From positions 62,001 through 126,000 of the forward strand of contig CANRAU010000001.1 in NCBI GenBank assembly GCA_947628665.1: a stretch of DNA of 64,000 nucleotides, written 5' to 3'. The stretch comes from an uncultured Clostridia bacterium (lineage in GTDB: Bacteria; Bacillota; Clostridia; Oscillospirales; Acutalibacteraceae). Below the pieces are notes generated by a model that saw nothing but the letters and a program-made list of their open reading frames with translations, was not told the DNA's origin and made no database searches. A program made the translations under genes and the position numbers. This document shows, in pieces, positions 21,394-30,593 of the stretch (positions are counted from its first letter, which is position 1; each line of letters begins with the position of its first letter).

Positions 21394-22731
21394 TTAACCA
21401 ACCGTGATCTTTTCCTGCGGTAATTTGGAAAGACGCGTGTTCCTTTCCGAGAGCGTGGCGTAAATCAGCGTCAAACCGCCCACACGGCCGAGGAACATCA
21501 AAACGATCAAAATGATTTGCGACAGCAACCCCAACTGCGGCGTAAGCCCCAGTGTCAATCCCACCGTGCCGATGGCGGAGGCCGTCTCAAACAGGCAGAC
21601 GGCGAGCGGCAGGTCTTCCGCCATGCTGATGACCAGCGCGCCGCCCACAAACAGGGTGACATACAGCATGAGAATGGCGGCGGCGTTTTTGACTGCTTCA
21701 TCGGGAATTCTGCGGCGGAACATTTCGGCGTTTTCGTTCTTTCGGAAAACCGATACGGCGTTGGAGAACAGCACCGCGACCGTAGTGGTTTTCATGCCGC
21801 CTGCGGTAGAGCCGGGCGAACCGCCGATGAGCATGAGCACGATCATCAAGCATTTGCCGATACCGCTCATACTCGTCAGATCGACTGTATTAAATCCGGC
21901 CGTCCTCGTGGTGACGGACTGAAACAGCGATGCGAAAATTCGGTCGCCTACAGAAAGGTCGGCGAATTCAAACAAGAAAAAGAAAACGGCGGGAACAAAA
22001 ATCAAAACGGCGGAGGTCGTCAGGACGACCTTGCTTTGCAGACGGTAACGCTTCAAACGCAGGCGGTTCGTCCGCACATCGTCCCAGGTCAAAAACCCGA
22101 TGCCGCCGACGACGATCAACAGCATGACCGTAAGGTTTACAAGCGGTTGCCCCGCGTAAGAAGTCAGCGAGCTAAAACGCGCTTCGGGCGTCCCCATGAC
22201 GTCAAACCCCGCGTTGCAGAAAGCGGACACGGCATGAAACACGGCCATCCATATGCCCTTTGCGCCAAAGTCCCTGCAAAATACGGGCATCATGGCCGCA
22301 GCGCCGAGCGCTTCGATGATCAAAGATACTTTGATAATAAAGCCCGTAAGCCGAACGATACCGCCCGTCTGCGGCGCGGAGATCGACTCCTGCATGACGC
22401 TGCGCTGCATGAGCGAGATTTTCCTCCCCGACAGCACCGCAAGAGATACCGCGATCGTGATCACGCCCATGCCGCCGATCTGGATCAGCAAAAGGATCAC
22501 CGACTGGCCGAACAGCGACCAGTAGCTGGCGGTATCCTGCACGATAAGCCCCGTCACACACGCGGCGGAGGTCGCGGTAAAAAGCGTCTCATGAAAAGGC
22601 GTCACGTTTCCCGATTTGGAAGAAAAGGGAAGCATCAGCAACAGCGCGCCGAGCAGAATAACGCCCGCAAAGCCTAAGATGATGATTTGAAACGATGTCA
22701 GCCGTCTTTTTCTTTTCGAGAGCTTGGGCAT
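21394..22731 (-). CDS. ktrB: Potassium uptake channel KtrB/TrkH
   Basis: A 445-residue polytopic membrane protein with the four repeated pore regions of the Trk/Ktr family; selectivity-filter segments include TATSAACVTGL, SAFCNAGF, TTRTAGFN and ETASAIGTVGLT. It imports K+ (with Na+ coupling in relatives) under KtrA control. ATG at 22731 follows GAAAGGAAG; the frame can extend to a TTG at 22752 but this is less likely. No cyclic-di-AMP riboswitch was seen in the short upstream gap. Confidence 0.93.
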   Translation of the reverse strand: MPKLSKRKRRLTSFQIIILGFAGVILLGALLLMLPFSSKSGNVTPFHETLFTATSAACVTGLIVQDTASYWSLFGQSVILLLIQIGGMGVITIAVSLAVLSGRKISLMQRSVMQESISAPQTGGIVRLTGFIIKVSLIIEALGAAAMMPVFCRDFGAKGIWMAVFHAVSAFCNAGFDVMGTPEARFSSLTSYAGQPLVNLTVMLLIVVGGIGFLTWDDVRTNRLRLKRYRLQSKVVLTTSAVLIFVPAVFFFLFEFADLSVGDRIFASLFQSVTTRTAGFNTVDLTSMSGIGKCLMIVLMLIGGSPGSTAGGMKTTTVAVLFSNAVSVFRKNENAEMFRRRIPDEAVKNAAAILMLYVTLFVGGALVISMAEDLPLAVCLFETASAIGTVGLTLGLTPQLGLLSQIILIVLMFLGRVGGLTLIYATLSERNTRLSKLPQEKITVG

Positions 22732-22852
22732 GATAAGAATTCTTCCTTTCAACGGCCATTATACACGACTGCGCCGAAAAAGTATAGAAAAATTTCCGAA
22801 TATGCGGGATATATTGCCGTTTTTTCACGGCACTTTCGGCGTGCAGACGCGC

Positions 22853-24223
22853 CTATGCCTGTTCGTCATCCGCTTGTATGCGCTGCCGAAGCTGTTTCCA
22901 AAAAGGGATGAATAAAATCAAAGCGAGCCCCGTGACGAGAAAGGCGGCAGTCGGCGTCGCCCACGGTATGCCGTCCGCGCCGAAAGCAGCGTTCATAAGG
23001 AAGATCAAGGGGATCTCTATACCCCTTTGCAAAAACGAGAGGAGCATCGGCTTGCCCTTCTGCCCCGTTGCCTGAAAAACAGTGATCATCATCATATTTG
23101 CTGAGATCGCGGGGCAGGCAATGCAAATGACCCGCAGGAAATGCTGCCCGTAGGAGACGGTATCGGCATGGTCTATGAAGAACCGAACGACAGGCACCGC
23201 GCCCACCAGCAAAATGACCGTCCCCAAAGCGGCCAACGCAAGGCTGTAAAGGAAAGCCGTTTGAATAGCCGAGCGCATACGGGTATGGTTCTTTGCGGCG
23301 TAGGTGTAGGAGATGAGCGGCAGCACGCCCTGCGTCATGCCGGTGGCAATGGCGAACGCGAGCGTGTCGATTTTTTTCGCAATGCCCATCCCCGCGATGG
23401 CATGGTTGGAATACGATACCACCACTTTGTTGAGCGTCAGATTGGTGGCAGTACCCATCAGGGTCATCATAAAAGAGGGGAAGCCGACCAAAAGGATCTC
23501 TTTGGCAATGCCCTGCCGCAGGGGATAATTCTTAGGGGAGAACTTGATGACCGTGTTCGCGCGGTTTTTATACAGCAGCAGGATAAAATACACCGTGGCG
23601 GCGGTATTGGAAAGCATCGTCGCCAAAGCCGCGCCCGCCACGCCCATGTGGAAAGGGTACATGAGGATAGGGTCGAGCAGAATGTTGAGTATCCCGCCAA
23701 ACGCGACGCCGAAGCTCGCCTGCTTCGCGTGTCCTTCGGCTCGGACAAGGTGCGCAAGACAGGCGTTCCACACCGTGGGAATGCTGCCGACCGCGACCGT
23801 CCAAAACACATAATCCGCGCAATAGGCATATGTATCAGCGTCCGTCCCGAGCGCGGGCAGCAGAAACGGGCGCAGCAGATAGAGCGTTACGCCGTAGAGA
23901 AGCGCCACACAGGCGGACGTCCAAATACTGAAAGCCGCGCATTTTTTCGCCTTCTCCCGATCCCCCGCGCCAAGGCTGCGCGCCAGTAAGCTCGCGCCGC
24001 CGATGCCGAACAAATTCGCAACGCCCGTCAGCATCACAAAGGGCGGCATGGCCAAGGTGGCGGCGGCGACCTGATTGGGGTCGTTCATCTGCCCGATAAA
24101 AAAGGTGTCCGCCATATTGTAGATCACCGTAATGATCTGGCTGATGATCGTGGGGATCACCAGCGATATAACGGCTTTCGGAACGGGTATGCTTTCAAAA
24201 AGCGCCGTGTTGTCTGCTTTCAT
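22853..24223 (-). CDS. MATE-family efflux transporter
   Basis: A 456-residue protein with about 12 membrane segments and MATE signatures: PTIISQIITVIYNMADTFFIG and the second-half repeat NHAIAGMGIAKKID. It probably exports organic cations or drugs in exchange for Na+ or H+. ATG at 24223 has GGAGACACACAGGC upstream; an in-frame extension to 24319 has no ribosome site. Single gene. Confidence 0.93.
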   Translation of the reverse strand: MKADNTALFESIPVPKAVISLVIPTIISQIITVIYNMADTFFIGQMNDPNQVAAATLAMPPFVMLTGVANLFGIGGASLLARSLGAGDREKAKKCAAFSIWTSACVALLYGVTLYLLRPFLLPALGTDADTYAYCADYVFWTVAVGSIPTVWNACLAHLVRAEGHAKQASFGVAFGGILNILLDPILMYPFHMGVAGAALATMLSNTAATVYFILLLYKNRANTVIKFSPKNYPLRQGIAKEILLVGFPSFMMTLMGTATNLTLNKVVVSYSNHAIAGMGIAKKIDTLAFAIATGMTQGVLPLISYTYAAKNHTRMRSAIQTAFLYSLALAALGTVILLVGAVPVVRFFIDHADTVSYGQHFLRVICIACPAISANMMMITVFQATGQKGKPMLLSFLQRGIEIPLIFLMNAAFGADGIPWATPTAAFLVTGLALILFIPFWKQLRQRIQADDEQA

Positions 24224-24373
24224 GCCTGTGTGTCTCCTTCTGCCGCCGATGCAAACAAAAATCGGCGAACTGCTCCCTTTCAGCGTCTGTATACGCCGAA
24301 AACAAACAGAATTCGCCAAATATTATAGGTCGAATGCGGCTCGCTTGTCAATATTTTGTGTGCAGCACCATAT

Positions 24374-24414
24374 AAAAAAGACGGCTCTCGGCGGGCATTC
24401 CGCGCCGAGAGCCG
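24374..24414 (-). terminator. Terminator of the ZIP transporter gene
   Basis: CGGCTCTCGGCG and CGCCGAGAGCCG form a 12-base-pair stem; on the minus strand it is followed by TCTTTTTTAT. Confidence 0.8.
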
Positions 24415-24452
24415 CTGCCGTTGTACAGCTCGGTATATGCGGGCTGTAAAGG

Positions 24453-25256
24453 TCACCCCAGCATGACGTCCAACAGCATCATCACGGCAAATCCGAGTAC
24501 GATCCCCATGGTCGCGAAGTACGGCTGTGCCTTTTGATTTTTTTGACATTCGGGAATCAGCTCATGTACGGCGACCAAAATCATCGCGCCCGCCGCAAAG
24601 GACAGCGCATAGGGTAAGATCGCTTCCGTATAAACGACCAGCCATGCGCCGATCACCCCCGCGACGGGTTCTACCATGCCCGATGCCTGCCCGATCAAAA
24701 AGCTCCTGCGTCTGGAATACCCCTCTCTGCGAAGCGGCACGGAGACGGCCGCGCCCTCGGGAAAATTCTGCAAACCAATCCCGACGGCTATGGTGATCGC
24801 GCCCATCAGATTTTCCGCTGTGTACCCGCCGTTTTGCAATGCGCCGAACGCAACACCGACCGCTAAACCCTCGGGTATGTTGTGCAGTGTAATGGAAAGA
24901 ACCAGCATAATGATCCGATTCAATCGTTCGTTGGGCTTTCCCTGCGTGCTGTTGGCTTTCGCGCCCGCAAAGGAAACGACCTTATCGGAGGCCCACATAA
25001 ACAATGCGCCGAACAAAAAGCCGACTGTGGATACAAAATACGCAGGCAGCTCGGATACCGCTTCCGCACGTTCTATGGCGGGCTGCAAAAGCGACCAGAA
25101 GCTCGCCGCGATCATAACGCCCGAGGCAAAGCCCAGCATGAGATTGAGCGCCGTTGGATTTGGGGATTTAAAAAAGGCAACCGTTGCAGCGCCGAGTGCG
25201 GTCACAAACCATGTGCCGAGCGTTGCAGCCAGCGCCATCAGGACAAGATTATCCAT
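24453..25256 (-). CDS. ZIP-family metal transporter
   Basis: A 267-residue ZIP-family protein with about eight membrane segments. TM4 has HNIPEGLAVGVAFGA and TM5 holds QNFPEGAAVSVPL, the two metal-binding motifs of the family. A soluble loop lies between TM3 and TM4. It probably imports zinc or another divalent cation. ATG at 25256 follows GGAGGTGCAAC. Monocistronic, with a strong terminator. Confidence 0.92.
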   Translation of the reverse strand: MDNLVLMALAATLGTWFVTALGAATVAFFKSPNPTALNLMLGFASGVMIAASFWSLLQPAIERAEAVSELPAYFVSTVGFLFGALFMWASDKVVSFAGAKANSTQGKPNERLNRIIMLVLSITLHNIPEGLAVGVAFGALQNGGYTAENLMGAITIAVGIGLQNFPEGAAVSVPLRREGYSRRRSFLIGQASGMVEPVAGVIGAWLVVYTEAILPYALSFAAGAMILVAVHELIPECQKNQKAQPYFATMGIVLGFAVMMLLDVMLG

Positions 25257-25375
25257 GTTGCACCTCCCATATCCATTATATTTTGGATGGATATATGGGT
25301 GCATGATTTCCCCACCTTCGGCATGGCGGTTCAACCTGCCGAAAAGCAAGTCGAAGCGCCGGACGATGGACTGTC

Positions 25376-25415
25376 TGAAAAGGGAAGGGAGGCGGTATGC
25401 TGCACCGCCTCCCTT
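25376..25415 (-). terminator. Terminator of the GH5 gene
   Basis: AAGGGAGGCGGT pairs with ACCGCCTCCCTT; on the minus strand it is followed by CCCTTTTC, a weak T-run. Confidence 0.65.
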
Positions 25416-25427
25416 TATTGTTGTCTG

Positions 25428-26744
25428 TCACGATGCGTCTTCACAAAGGAGCATCGAGCTTATTTTATCTGCGACCCCGTCTGTACGCATAAAGCCGTTT
25501 TCGGTGCGAAGCGCCGCACCCCATTTTTGGAGTGCCGTATCGAAGTCGTCCGTATTCGGCGACAGCGGCGTGGGCGAGCCATAGTACCAGAACCACGAGC
25601 CGTTCTCGCCCTTTCCGCCCTTGTAGGTCCAGGTCGTCCAGCTTATACCGTTCTTTTCACAAAGATCGATCCCGTCCATATTGGAGAATTCGCCGACAAG
25701 CACCGCTACGTTGTGCGCTTTGGCATATTTTGCGGCGTCCTTGGCGAGCGACTTAAACTGTTTGGTGTCGTCGTACAGGTGTATCTGGTAAAGCATGTTC
25801 GTCCAGCCCTCCGCTTCGGGGTCGGGGAGATTTGTAATGCGCCAGATCCCCTCCACCGAGAGAACGCGGTCGGCGTCCACTTCTCGGACGGCGGCCACCA
25901 TTTCCCGATAGACACTGTTGGTCTGCTCCCATGCGGCGGCGTCCCACGGGCTGACATAATGCTCCGCATTCTCAAAGCCGTCGTTGTTTTGCGGTTCGTT
26001 CAGGAGATCATAAGCCGCGATCGTCGGTTCGCCCTTGTACCGCTCGGCGATCGCCACCCACAGCTTTTTCATCGCAGTGCGGCAGGTTTCGGAGCTGTAC
26101 AGGTCGTTACGCCCGACCGTGCCGCAGCTATGGTTCATGCTTTGACCACCGGGTGCGCCGTGCAGGTCAAATATGACATACATCCCGCGCTTGCTCGCCT
26201 GCTCCACGATCCAGTCGAGCCGCTTGAAGCCGGGGTTCTTGTCGGGATCGTCGTCTATCCATGTCCCGGCTTCATCGGTCATGAAGTTTCGATACCAGAA
26301 CGGTACGCGCACACAGTTCGCGCCGGTATCGGCAATGATATCCAAGTCCGCCTCGGTGATCCAGTTGTCCTGATAGGTATCAAAGAGACGTTGGATCTGC
26401 GCTTCGGTGTAGCCGGCCTCTTCCATCGCTTCGATGGTGTCAAGGTTGCCCCACTCGCCGTCCGCGCCGGTAATCGGACACATCCAATTCTCCTGAATCA
26501 TCCAGCCCCCAAGGTTTACACCGCGCAGTAGGACTGTCTCATCGTTACGGTTGACGAGTTTTGAGCCGTTTACGGTAAGATAGTCCTTGTCGGTGATAAA
26601 ATTTGGGCGTACTGCGGCTGTGTCGCTCTTTTTGCCTAAGCAGAGCGCGCACCCGACGACAAGACCGACGAGTACGACGACGCCGCCCGCGAACAGGAAC
26701 AGCCTGGATCGTTTGGAGATTTCCCTTTTTGCTTTCTTTTCCAT
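25428..26744 (-). CDS. Glycoside hydrolase family 5, membrane-anchored
   Basis: A 438-residue protein. A basic N-terminus precedes one hydrophobic segment (about residues 14-36) holding GCALCLG, a possible membrane anchor. The catalytic barrel follows: RGVNLGGWM, NCVRVPFWYRNFM, LHGAPGGQ, the acid/base YDLLNEP and the nucleophile LVGEFSNM. The LHGAPGGQ and RGVNLGGW elements are shared with the exo-beta-1,3-glucanase branch, so a beta-glucan is a likelier substrate than cellulose. ATG at 26744 follows AAAAGGACGCATGT. It acts outside the membrane, in line with the cytoplasmic GH3 enzyme earlier in the window. Confidence 0.88.
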   Translation of the reverse strand: MEKKAKREISKRSRLFLFAGGVVVLVGLVVGCALCLGKKSDTAAVRPNFITDKDYLTVNGSKLVNRNDETVLLRGVNLGGWMIQENWMCPITGADGEWGNLDTIEAMEEAGYTEAQIQRLFDTYQDNWITEADLDIIADTGANCVRVPFWYRNFMTDEAGTWIDDDPDKNPGFKRLDWIVEQASKRGMYVIFDLHGAPGGQSMNHSCGTVGRNDLYSSETCRTAMKKLWVAIAERYKGEPTIAAYDLLNEPQNNDGFENAEHYVSPWDAAAWEQTNSVYREMVAAVREVDADRVLSVEGIWRITNLPDPEAEGWTNMLYQIHLYDDTKQFKSLAKDAAKYAKAHNVAVLVGEFSNMDGIDLCEKNGISWTTWTYKGGKGENGSWFWYYGSPTPLSPNTDDFDTALQKWGAALRTENGFMRTDGVADKISSMLLCEDAS

Positions 26745-26882
26745 ACATGCGTCCTTTTCTTGATGCTCAAGGTCAGTCCGTACATGCAAATTCTACCCCA
26801 TTGCTGCGAAAATTGCAATAGTTGCAGACCAACGGCCACGGTTTCGCCCTATGCCGCCAAATCGACGTTTTTTTGCTTATGT

Positions 26883-27458
26883 CTATACGACCCTTGCAGT
26901 TTCCGAAACGCACCGTCTGAGGAGCCACAAGGCGCGCATGATGCTGATGCTGACGATGATATACACCGCGCCCAATGCTAAGGAAATGTATACCCATACC
27001 TCCGTGTACCATGAAAAGATTCGCGTACACACGAGCATGCACGTCAGCATAACGGTTTGCGCGGTTCGCAATTTAAGAAGTCGGGTGTACAGCGCATCGT
27101 CCTCCGGCTGCACTTTCGCGGCAATGGAAGCGATATTGGTCAGAAACTGAAACTGAAAATAGAGATTGATCAGAGCGACGATCGTTGTTAAAAAGCCGGA
27201 TTGTTTGGCAATATCTATGGAAAACAAGGGGGTGACCCACACGATGAAATGCCAAACCGTCAGCAAAATGCCTATGGTGCGCAGCAAAGCCAGTTCCCGC
27301 TCCTCCTCCTGCAAATCACGGATAGCAGACAGAAAAAGAATATACCCGACAAAAGAGGGGAGAATGCTGACAGCCCCGCAATTGATGTCAAAATACAGGA
27401 AGATGAAGCCCCATATCGCTTTGGTTATCCCGTTGTACAGTTTCCCGCAGTCTGTCAT
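26883..27458 (-). CDS. Membrane protein of unknown function in the BlaI/BlaR operon
   Basis: A 191-residue membrane protein with about five or six hydrophobic segments and no family I recognise. It starts in a four-base overlap with the stop of the sensor gene (ATGA), so it is coupled to it. Its position in a regulator-sensor-target order makes it a possible regulated output, for example an exporter or resistance factor, but no motif supports that. Confidence 0.65.
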   Translation of the reverse strand: MTDCGKLYNGITKAIWGFIFLYFDINCGAVSILPSFVGYILFLSAIRDLQEEERELALLRTIGILLTVWHFIVWVTPLFSIDIAKQSGFLTTIVALINLYFQFQFLTNIASIAAKVQPEDDALYTRLLKLRTAQTVMLTCMLVCTRIFSWYTEVWVYISLALGAVYIIVSISIMRALWLLRRCVSETARVV

Positions 27459-29410
27459 TTTGCCGCCTCCTCTTGCATATACAGCTCCGTTTTGGCTGCC
27501 AACTCGCCGTTGATATACAGATCGGCGGCATAGTAGATCGGAAATTCAATCGTTTTATTTGGATCAAAATTGTTGCTTCCGCCGCCGCCAAGCTCGATCG
27601 TCTGCTGCCCCAAATCGTCACTTACCTCGCACCCGCCGGCGGATGCGCCGTCGTTTCTGCTGGAGCCAAAATCACTGCTTGCCGCCGAGAGCATATCGTC
27701 GGGTCGTTCCTCGCCCTCGTAAACCGGTGCGGTGGAAAGACCGATACGTTGAATATTGGCTTTCTGCGCCTGCGACCCTACATAGGTACAACAACTGCTG
27801 TGACAAAACCTTATTTCGTCAAAACGCGCGTTCGGTATCGGCGTGGTGTCAAAGGGGGTAAAACCCATCATCGCAAACAGATCGTTCGGATCGGACTTGG
27901 TATTGTCCACCGTATGAACCGTTTGAATCGTAACGTCCGCACGAAAATCAGCCGCCGTTCCCGTATATGTCCACCCGGGAAGCTCCGAACAGCCCCACGC
28001 CAAGCTGTTGTTGCTGAGTTCAATGGTTTTGACGTCGTCTAAGGGAACGACGACCCATCGCGTGTTTTCCTTTTCCACGCGCAGATTTTGCACTGCAGCC
28101 AACCGCCGCTCGTAAGGCTTTCCCCGGTTGTCTGTCTGTTCCATCAGCCTTACAGCCAAAATGCCCTCATAAGCGTGCTTTCCGCACGGCGTCAGATTGT
28201 AAATAAAGTATCCGCTTTCGACGTCGAGGGACGTGGGCAGATCGACGTCCCGCCCCGGGTAAATCGCCGCCGGATAGCCTTTTACCACAAGCCAATTTGC
28301 AATTTCCTTTTGCATGGACTGCGGCGCACACATTACCCAATAAAGGCCGTTTTGTGCGAACATGGCTTTCGCATATGTGTCCAAAGCTCCTGCGGGAGTT
28401 GTACACGGCGTACTTCTCGCGGATGCCACAGATACTCGCATGGAAGGACTTGTATCGTACAGCTTTGTCGCCTGCGCGCCGACAAACAGGGAGCATATCA
28501 GCACGAGGATAACGCAAACGGACACCAGCCGCATCCCGACCGGGTACAGCTTGAAACGGGCTATGGCTTCAATGCGCTTGCGAATGTTCTTGCCGCCGTT
28601 GTTCATGCAGGTGCTGGCGGGCGTTTTGGCAAATCGGTCGTTCGCCATGGAAAGCAGGATCTGCCCATAATCTCTGCGAGCTTCCCCCTGAAGCCTCTCC
28701 AGCACGCGCTGGTCGCAGCGTGCTTCCAAATCGTTGGCTGCAAGATTCGCACAATATCTGAGCAGCGGATTGCACCAGTGCAGACACCGAAAAAGGCATA
28801 TCACAACGCTCCAAAACGTGTCTTTATACTTCAAATGCAAAAGCTCGTGCAAGAGCACCTTGTCGTCGACGTCTCGGTCGGCGGGAAGCGCCAAAATCGG
28901 GCGAAACACCCCGCATACAAAGGCGCTCGGCAGGTTGGGCACTTCTATGATCCTGCAAGGTTTGACGCCGTGTACGGCGGCGAGGATCTCAATATGTGTG
29001 ACCGTCTCGGCGCAGGGCGCGGCTGCGCCCCGCAGGGTATGCCGCAGGCGGATATACGACACGGCGTACTTGACCATTGACACGATAACGCCAAGCACAT
29101 ATCCCGCAAAAATCCACTCTGTGGTCGTGCGGGGGAATGCGGTTATAACAGGGATGGGGAACAAAACCCGCGTGGCGCTGTAATCTCTGCTCCATGCTTT
29201 CAGCATTTCCACGATGAACTGCCAGTGAAACAGGACATACCGTCCGCCGAGACCCGCAGGCAGCAGCAGCGCGATCCCGAGAACGCCCCAAACCGCAAAA
29301 TGCCATTTCGGGGGCAGTTTATCCCGAAGCAGGGCTTTGAGAATCAGCAACAGAGCCGCAACGCCCGAATCGGTCAGGGTTTGCAAAAGGAATCCCCACA
29401 AATCGAACAT
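27455..29410 (-). CDS. M56-family sensor peptidase (BlaR1/MecR1-like)
   Basis: A 651-residue membrane metalloprotease. The first ~310 residues include four hydrophobic segments and the zinc site HELLH at residues 188-192, followed by KYKDTFW. Relatives in this family cleave the BlaI-type repressor when their sensor domain is triggered. Beyond residue 310 lies an extracellular domain without the SxxK, SxN or KTG elements of the penicillin-binding sensor of true BlaR1, so the signal is unknown. The protein begins 3 bases after blaI and shares its GGAGG site. Confidence 0.85.
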   Translation of the reverse strand: MFDLWGFLLQTLTDSGVAALLLILKALLRDKLPPKWHFAVWGVLGIALLLPAGLGGRYVLFHWQFIVEMLKAWSRDYSATRVLFPIPVITAFPRTTTEWIFAGYVLGVIVSMVKYAVSYIRLRHTLRGAAAPCAETVTHIEILAAVHGVKPCRIIEVPNLPSAFVCGVFRPILALPADRDVDDKVLLHELLHLKYKDTFWSVVICLFRCLHWCNPLLRYCANLAANDLEARCDQRVLERLQGEARRDYGQILLSMANDRFAKTPASTCMNNGGKNIRKRIEAIARFKLYPVGMRLVSVCVILVLICSLFVGAQATKLYDTSPSMRVSVASARSTPCTTPAGALDTYAKAMFAQNGLYWVMCAPQSMQKEIANWLVVKGYPAAIYPGRDVDLPTSLDVESGYFIYNLTPCGKHAYEGILAVRLMEQTDNRGKPYERRLAAVQNLRVEKENTRWVVVPLDDVKTIELSNNSLAWGCSELPGWTYTGTAADFRADVTIQTVHTVDNTKSDPNDLFAMMGFTPFDTTPIPNARFDEIRFCHSSCCTYVGSQAQKANIQRIGLSTAPVYEGEERPDDMLSAASSDFGSSRNDGASAGGCEVSDDLGQQTIELGGGGSNNFDPNKTIEFPIYYAADLYINGELAAKTELYMQEEAAK

Positions 29411-29412
29411 CC

Positions 29413-29775
29413 TTATACCTCCATATCGTCGAGAATTTTACGCAATCTCTCCCGTTCCTCCTGTGAGATCGGTTCTTCTTTCAGGAAAGCGGCGATCATG
29501 TCTCCCGCAGAGCCGCTGTAGACCCGATCCAGAAAGCTTTGGCGCTCCTTTTGCCGACAGCTTTCGCGGTCAAATACGGCATAGTACGTGTGCGGAGAAG
29601 CGGCTTTGTCAATGCGCACCAGCCCTTTCGACTCCATGCGGGTCAGATAGGTCAAGACGGTGTTGCGATTCCAGCCCGTTTGGGCGTACAGGGCATGCAC
29701 CAGCGCGCCAAGCTCCGCACCCTCGTTTTCCCAAAGCGCGGTCAATACGGTCCATTCGCGTTCGGACAGCTTCAT
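29413..29775 (-). CDS. BlaI/MecI-family transcriptional repressor
   Basis: A 120-residue winged-helix repressor of the BlaI/MecI/CopY family: LSEREWTVLTALWENEG, then NTVLTYLTRMESKGLVRI as the recognition part and the C-terminal dimerisation helix with FLDRVYSGSAGDMIAAFL. The start is the ATG at 29775, after GGGAGGCATTGAA. It represses its own operon through the two operators upstream and is released by proteolysis by the M56 sensor in the standard scheme. Confidence 0.93.
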   Translation of the reverse strand: MKLSEREWTVLTALWENEGAELGALVHALYAQTGWNRNTVLTYLTRMESKGLVRIDKAASPHTYYAVFDRESCRQKERQSFLDRVYSGSAGDMIAAFLKEEPISQEERERLRKILDDMEV

Positions 29776-29801
29776 TTCAATGCCTCCCACAAAAAATATG
29801 C

Positions 29802-29853
29802 CTACAAATGTAGTATCTAAAACTATACTACACTTGTAGGCATACGTTGTCAA
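29802..29853 (-). promoter_or_regulatory. Promoter with two BlaI operators
   Basis: On the minus strand a TTGACA (29848-29853), 17-base spacer and TAGTAT (29825-29830) form the blaI promoter. Two perfect palindromes of the BlaI type (TACA-N2-TGTA core with flanking C and G) overlay it: CTACACTTGTAG at 29828-29839, inside the spacer and touching the -10, and CTACAAATGTAG at 29802-29813, downstream of the start point. Centres are 26 bases apart. This fits autorepression. Confidence 0.92.
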
Positions 29854-29859
29854 GATGTT

Positions 29860-29887
29860 CGGGACATTTTTTCGCAAAAATGTCCCG
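29860..29887. repeat. Perfect hairpin upstream of the blaI promoter
   Basis: CGGGACATTTTT and AAAAATGTCCCG form a stem of 12 base pairs. It lies in the gap before the repeat region and may be a terminator for the strand opposite. Confidence 0.6.
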
Positions 29888-30084
29888 TTCGCCTGCCATC
29901 ATGTTCCCGTTCGCCTGCCACCATTCCCCTCGCATGCACATGTCCCCATTTCCCCGCACACGTCGGCATGTTCCTGCGCATTCCCGATTGGTGTATGCCT
30001 TTGCATGATCGTTGAGACACAGACCTTTTGGGGAGAGGAGAAGCTTGGGAGCGGGCGAACGACACTTTTTATTGCCGCAGGCAT

Positions 30085-30196
30085 AAAAATCGGAGGCCGC
30101 CCAAAGGCAACCTCCGATTTTTGGCGGAGAGTTAGGGATTCGACGCGGCTTTGCCGCCTTATGGCTCGCCCACCACGGATTCCATGGTGCCGGGCT
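30085..30196. repeat. Shortened copy of the tRNA-Ser-derived repeat
   Basis: Shares the CGGAGG...CCTCCG terminator-like hairpin, the GGCGGAGAGTTAGGG tRNA-Ser 3' segment (from 30123), the GCCGCC and CCACCACGGATTCC palindromes and GTGCCGGGCT with the tandem units at 30975-31356. It stops at about 30196, where the units would continue with GCCGCTCC, and differs by a few bases. It reaches into the PH-domain gene. Confidence 0.8.
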
Positions 30197-30593
30197 TCCG
30201 ACTTTGCATTTCGCTGAAAAACCGTTCTTTATCTACGACCGAAATCATTATATCTCCCTTGCTTTTTGTCTTGATTTTGATTCGGTCTGTTGATGCGGCA
30301 AGGGAAGACCAAGGCTCTTTAGTAGCTGAAATACAGATGATTTCATCGTAGGGTATGCTCTTTTTAATAAATCCGAATATAATAAGCAACCCTTCCGCCT
30401 GAAACTCCACATAATTTCGGATGGCGATAGATAAACACAGAGACTCCACGCAGATCAGCACCAAAAAAGAAATCGCCGCTCCAAACAAATCCGGTTCTAT
30501 CCACACGCTTACAATTAGGAGGGAAACTTCAACCACCGCAACAAAGACTATGATTCCGTAGAACCAAGCTGCCACCTTTCCTTTCAAGCGCAT
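30159..30593 (-). CDS. Small membrane protein with bacterial PH-like domain
   Basis: A 144-residue protein with two hydrophobic segments (about 8-29 and 36-57) and a C-terminal domain resembling the bacterial PH-like bPH_4 fold, with VEFQAEGLLIIFGFIKKSIPYDEI as the core strand and loop. The last dozen codons, including the stop, fall inside the repeat at 30085-30196, so the C-terminus (after about the KERFFSEMQSR segment) is probably not original. Start ATG has AAATGCG... only a weak ribosome site with GGTAAG; the start is therefore moderately sure. Confidence 0.6.
   Translation of the reverse strand: MRLKGKVAAWFYGIIVFVAVVEVSLLIVSVWIEPDLFGAAISFLVLICVESLCLSIAIRNYVEFQAEGLLIIFGFIKKSIPYDEIICISATKEPWSSLAASTDRIKIKTKSKGDIMISVVDKERFFSEMQSRKPGTMESVVGEP

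Noticed and set aside
22732-22852. A cyclic-di-AMP (ydaO-type) riboswitch before ktrB
   Set aside because: The gap is only about 120 bases and no ydaO-like conserved core is visible.
24882-26531. A 549-residue open frame antisense to the ZIP and GH5 genes
   Set aside because: Crosses two recognised genes on the opposite strand.
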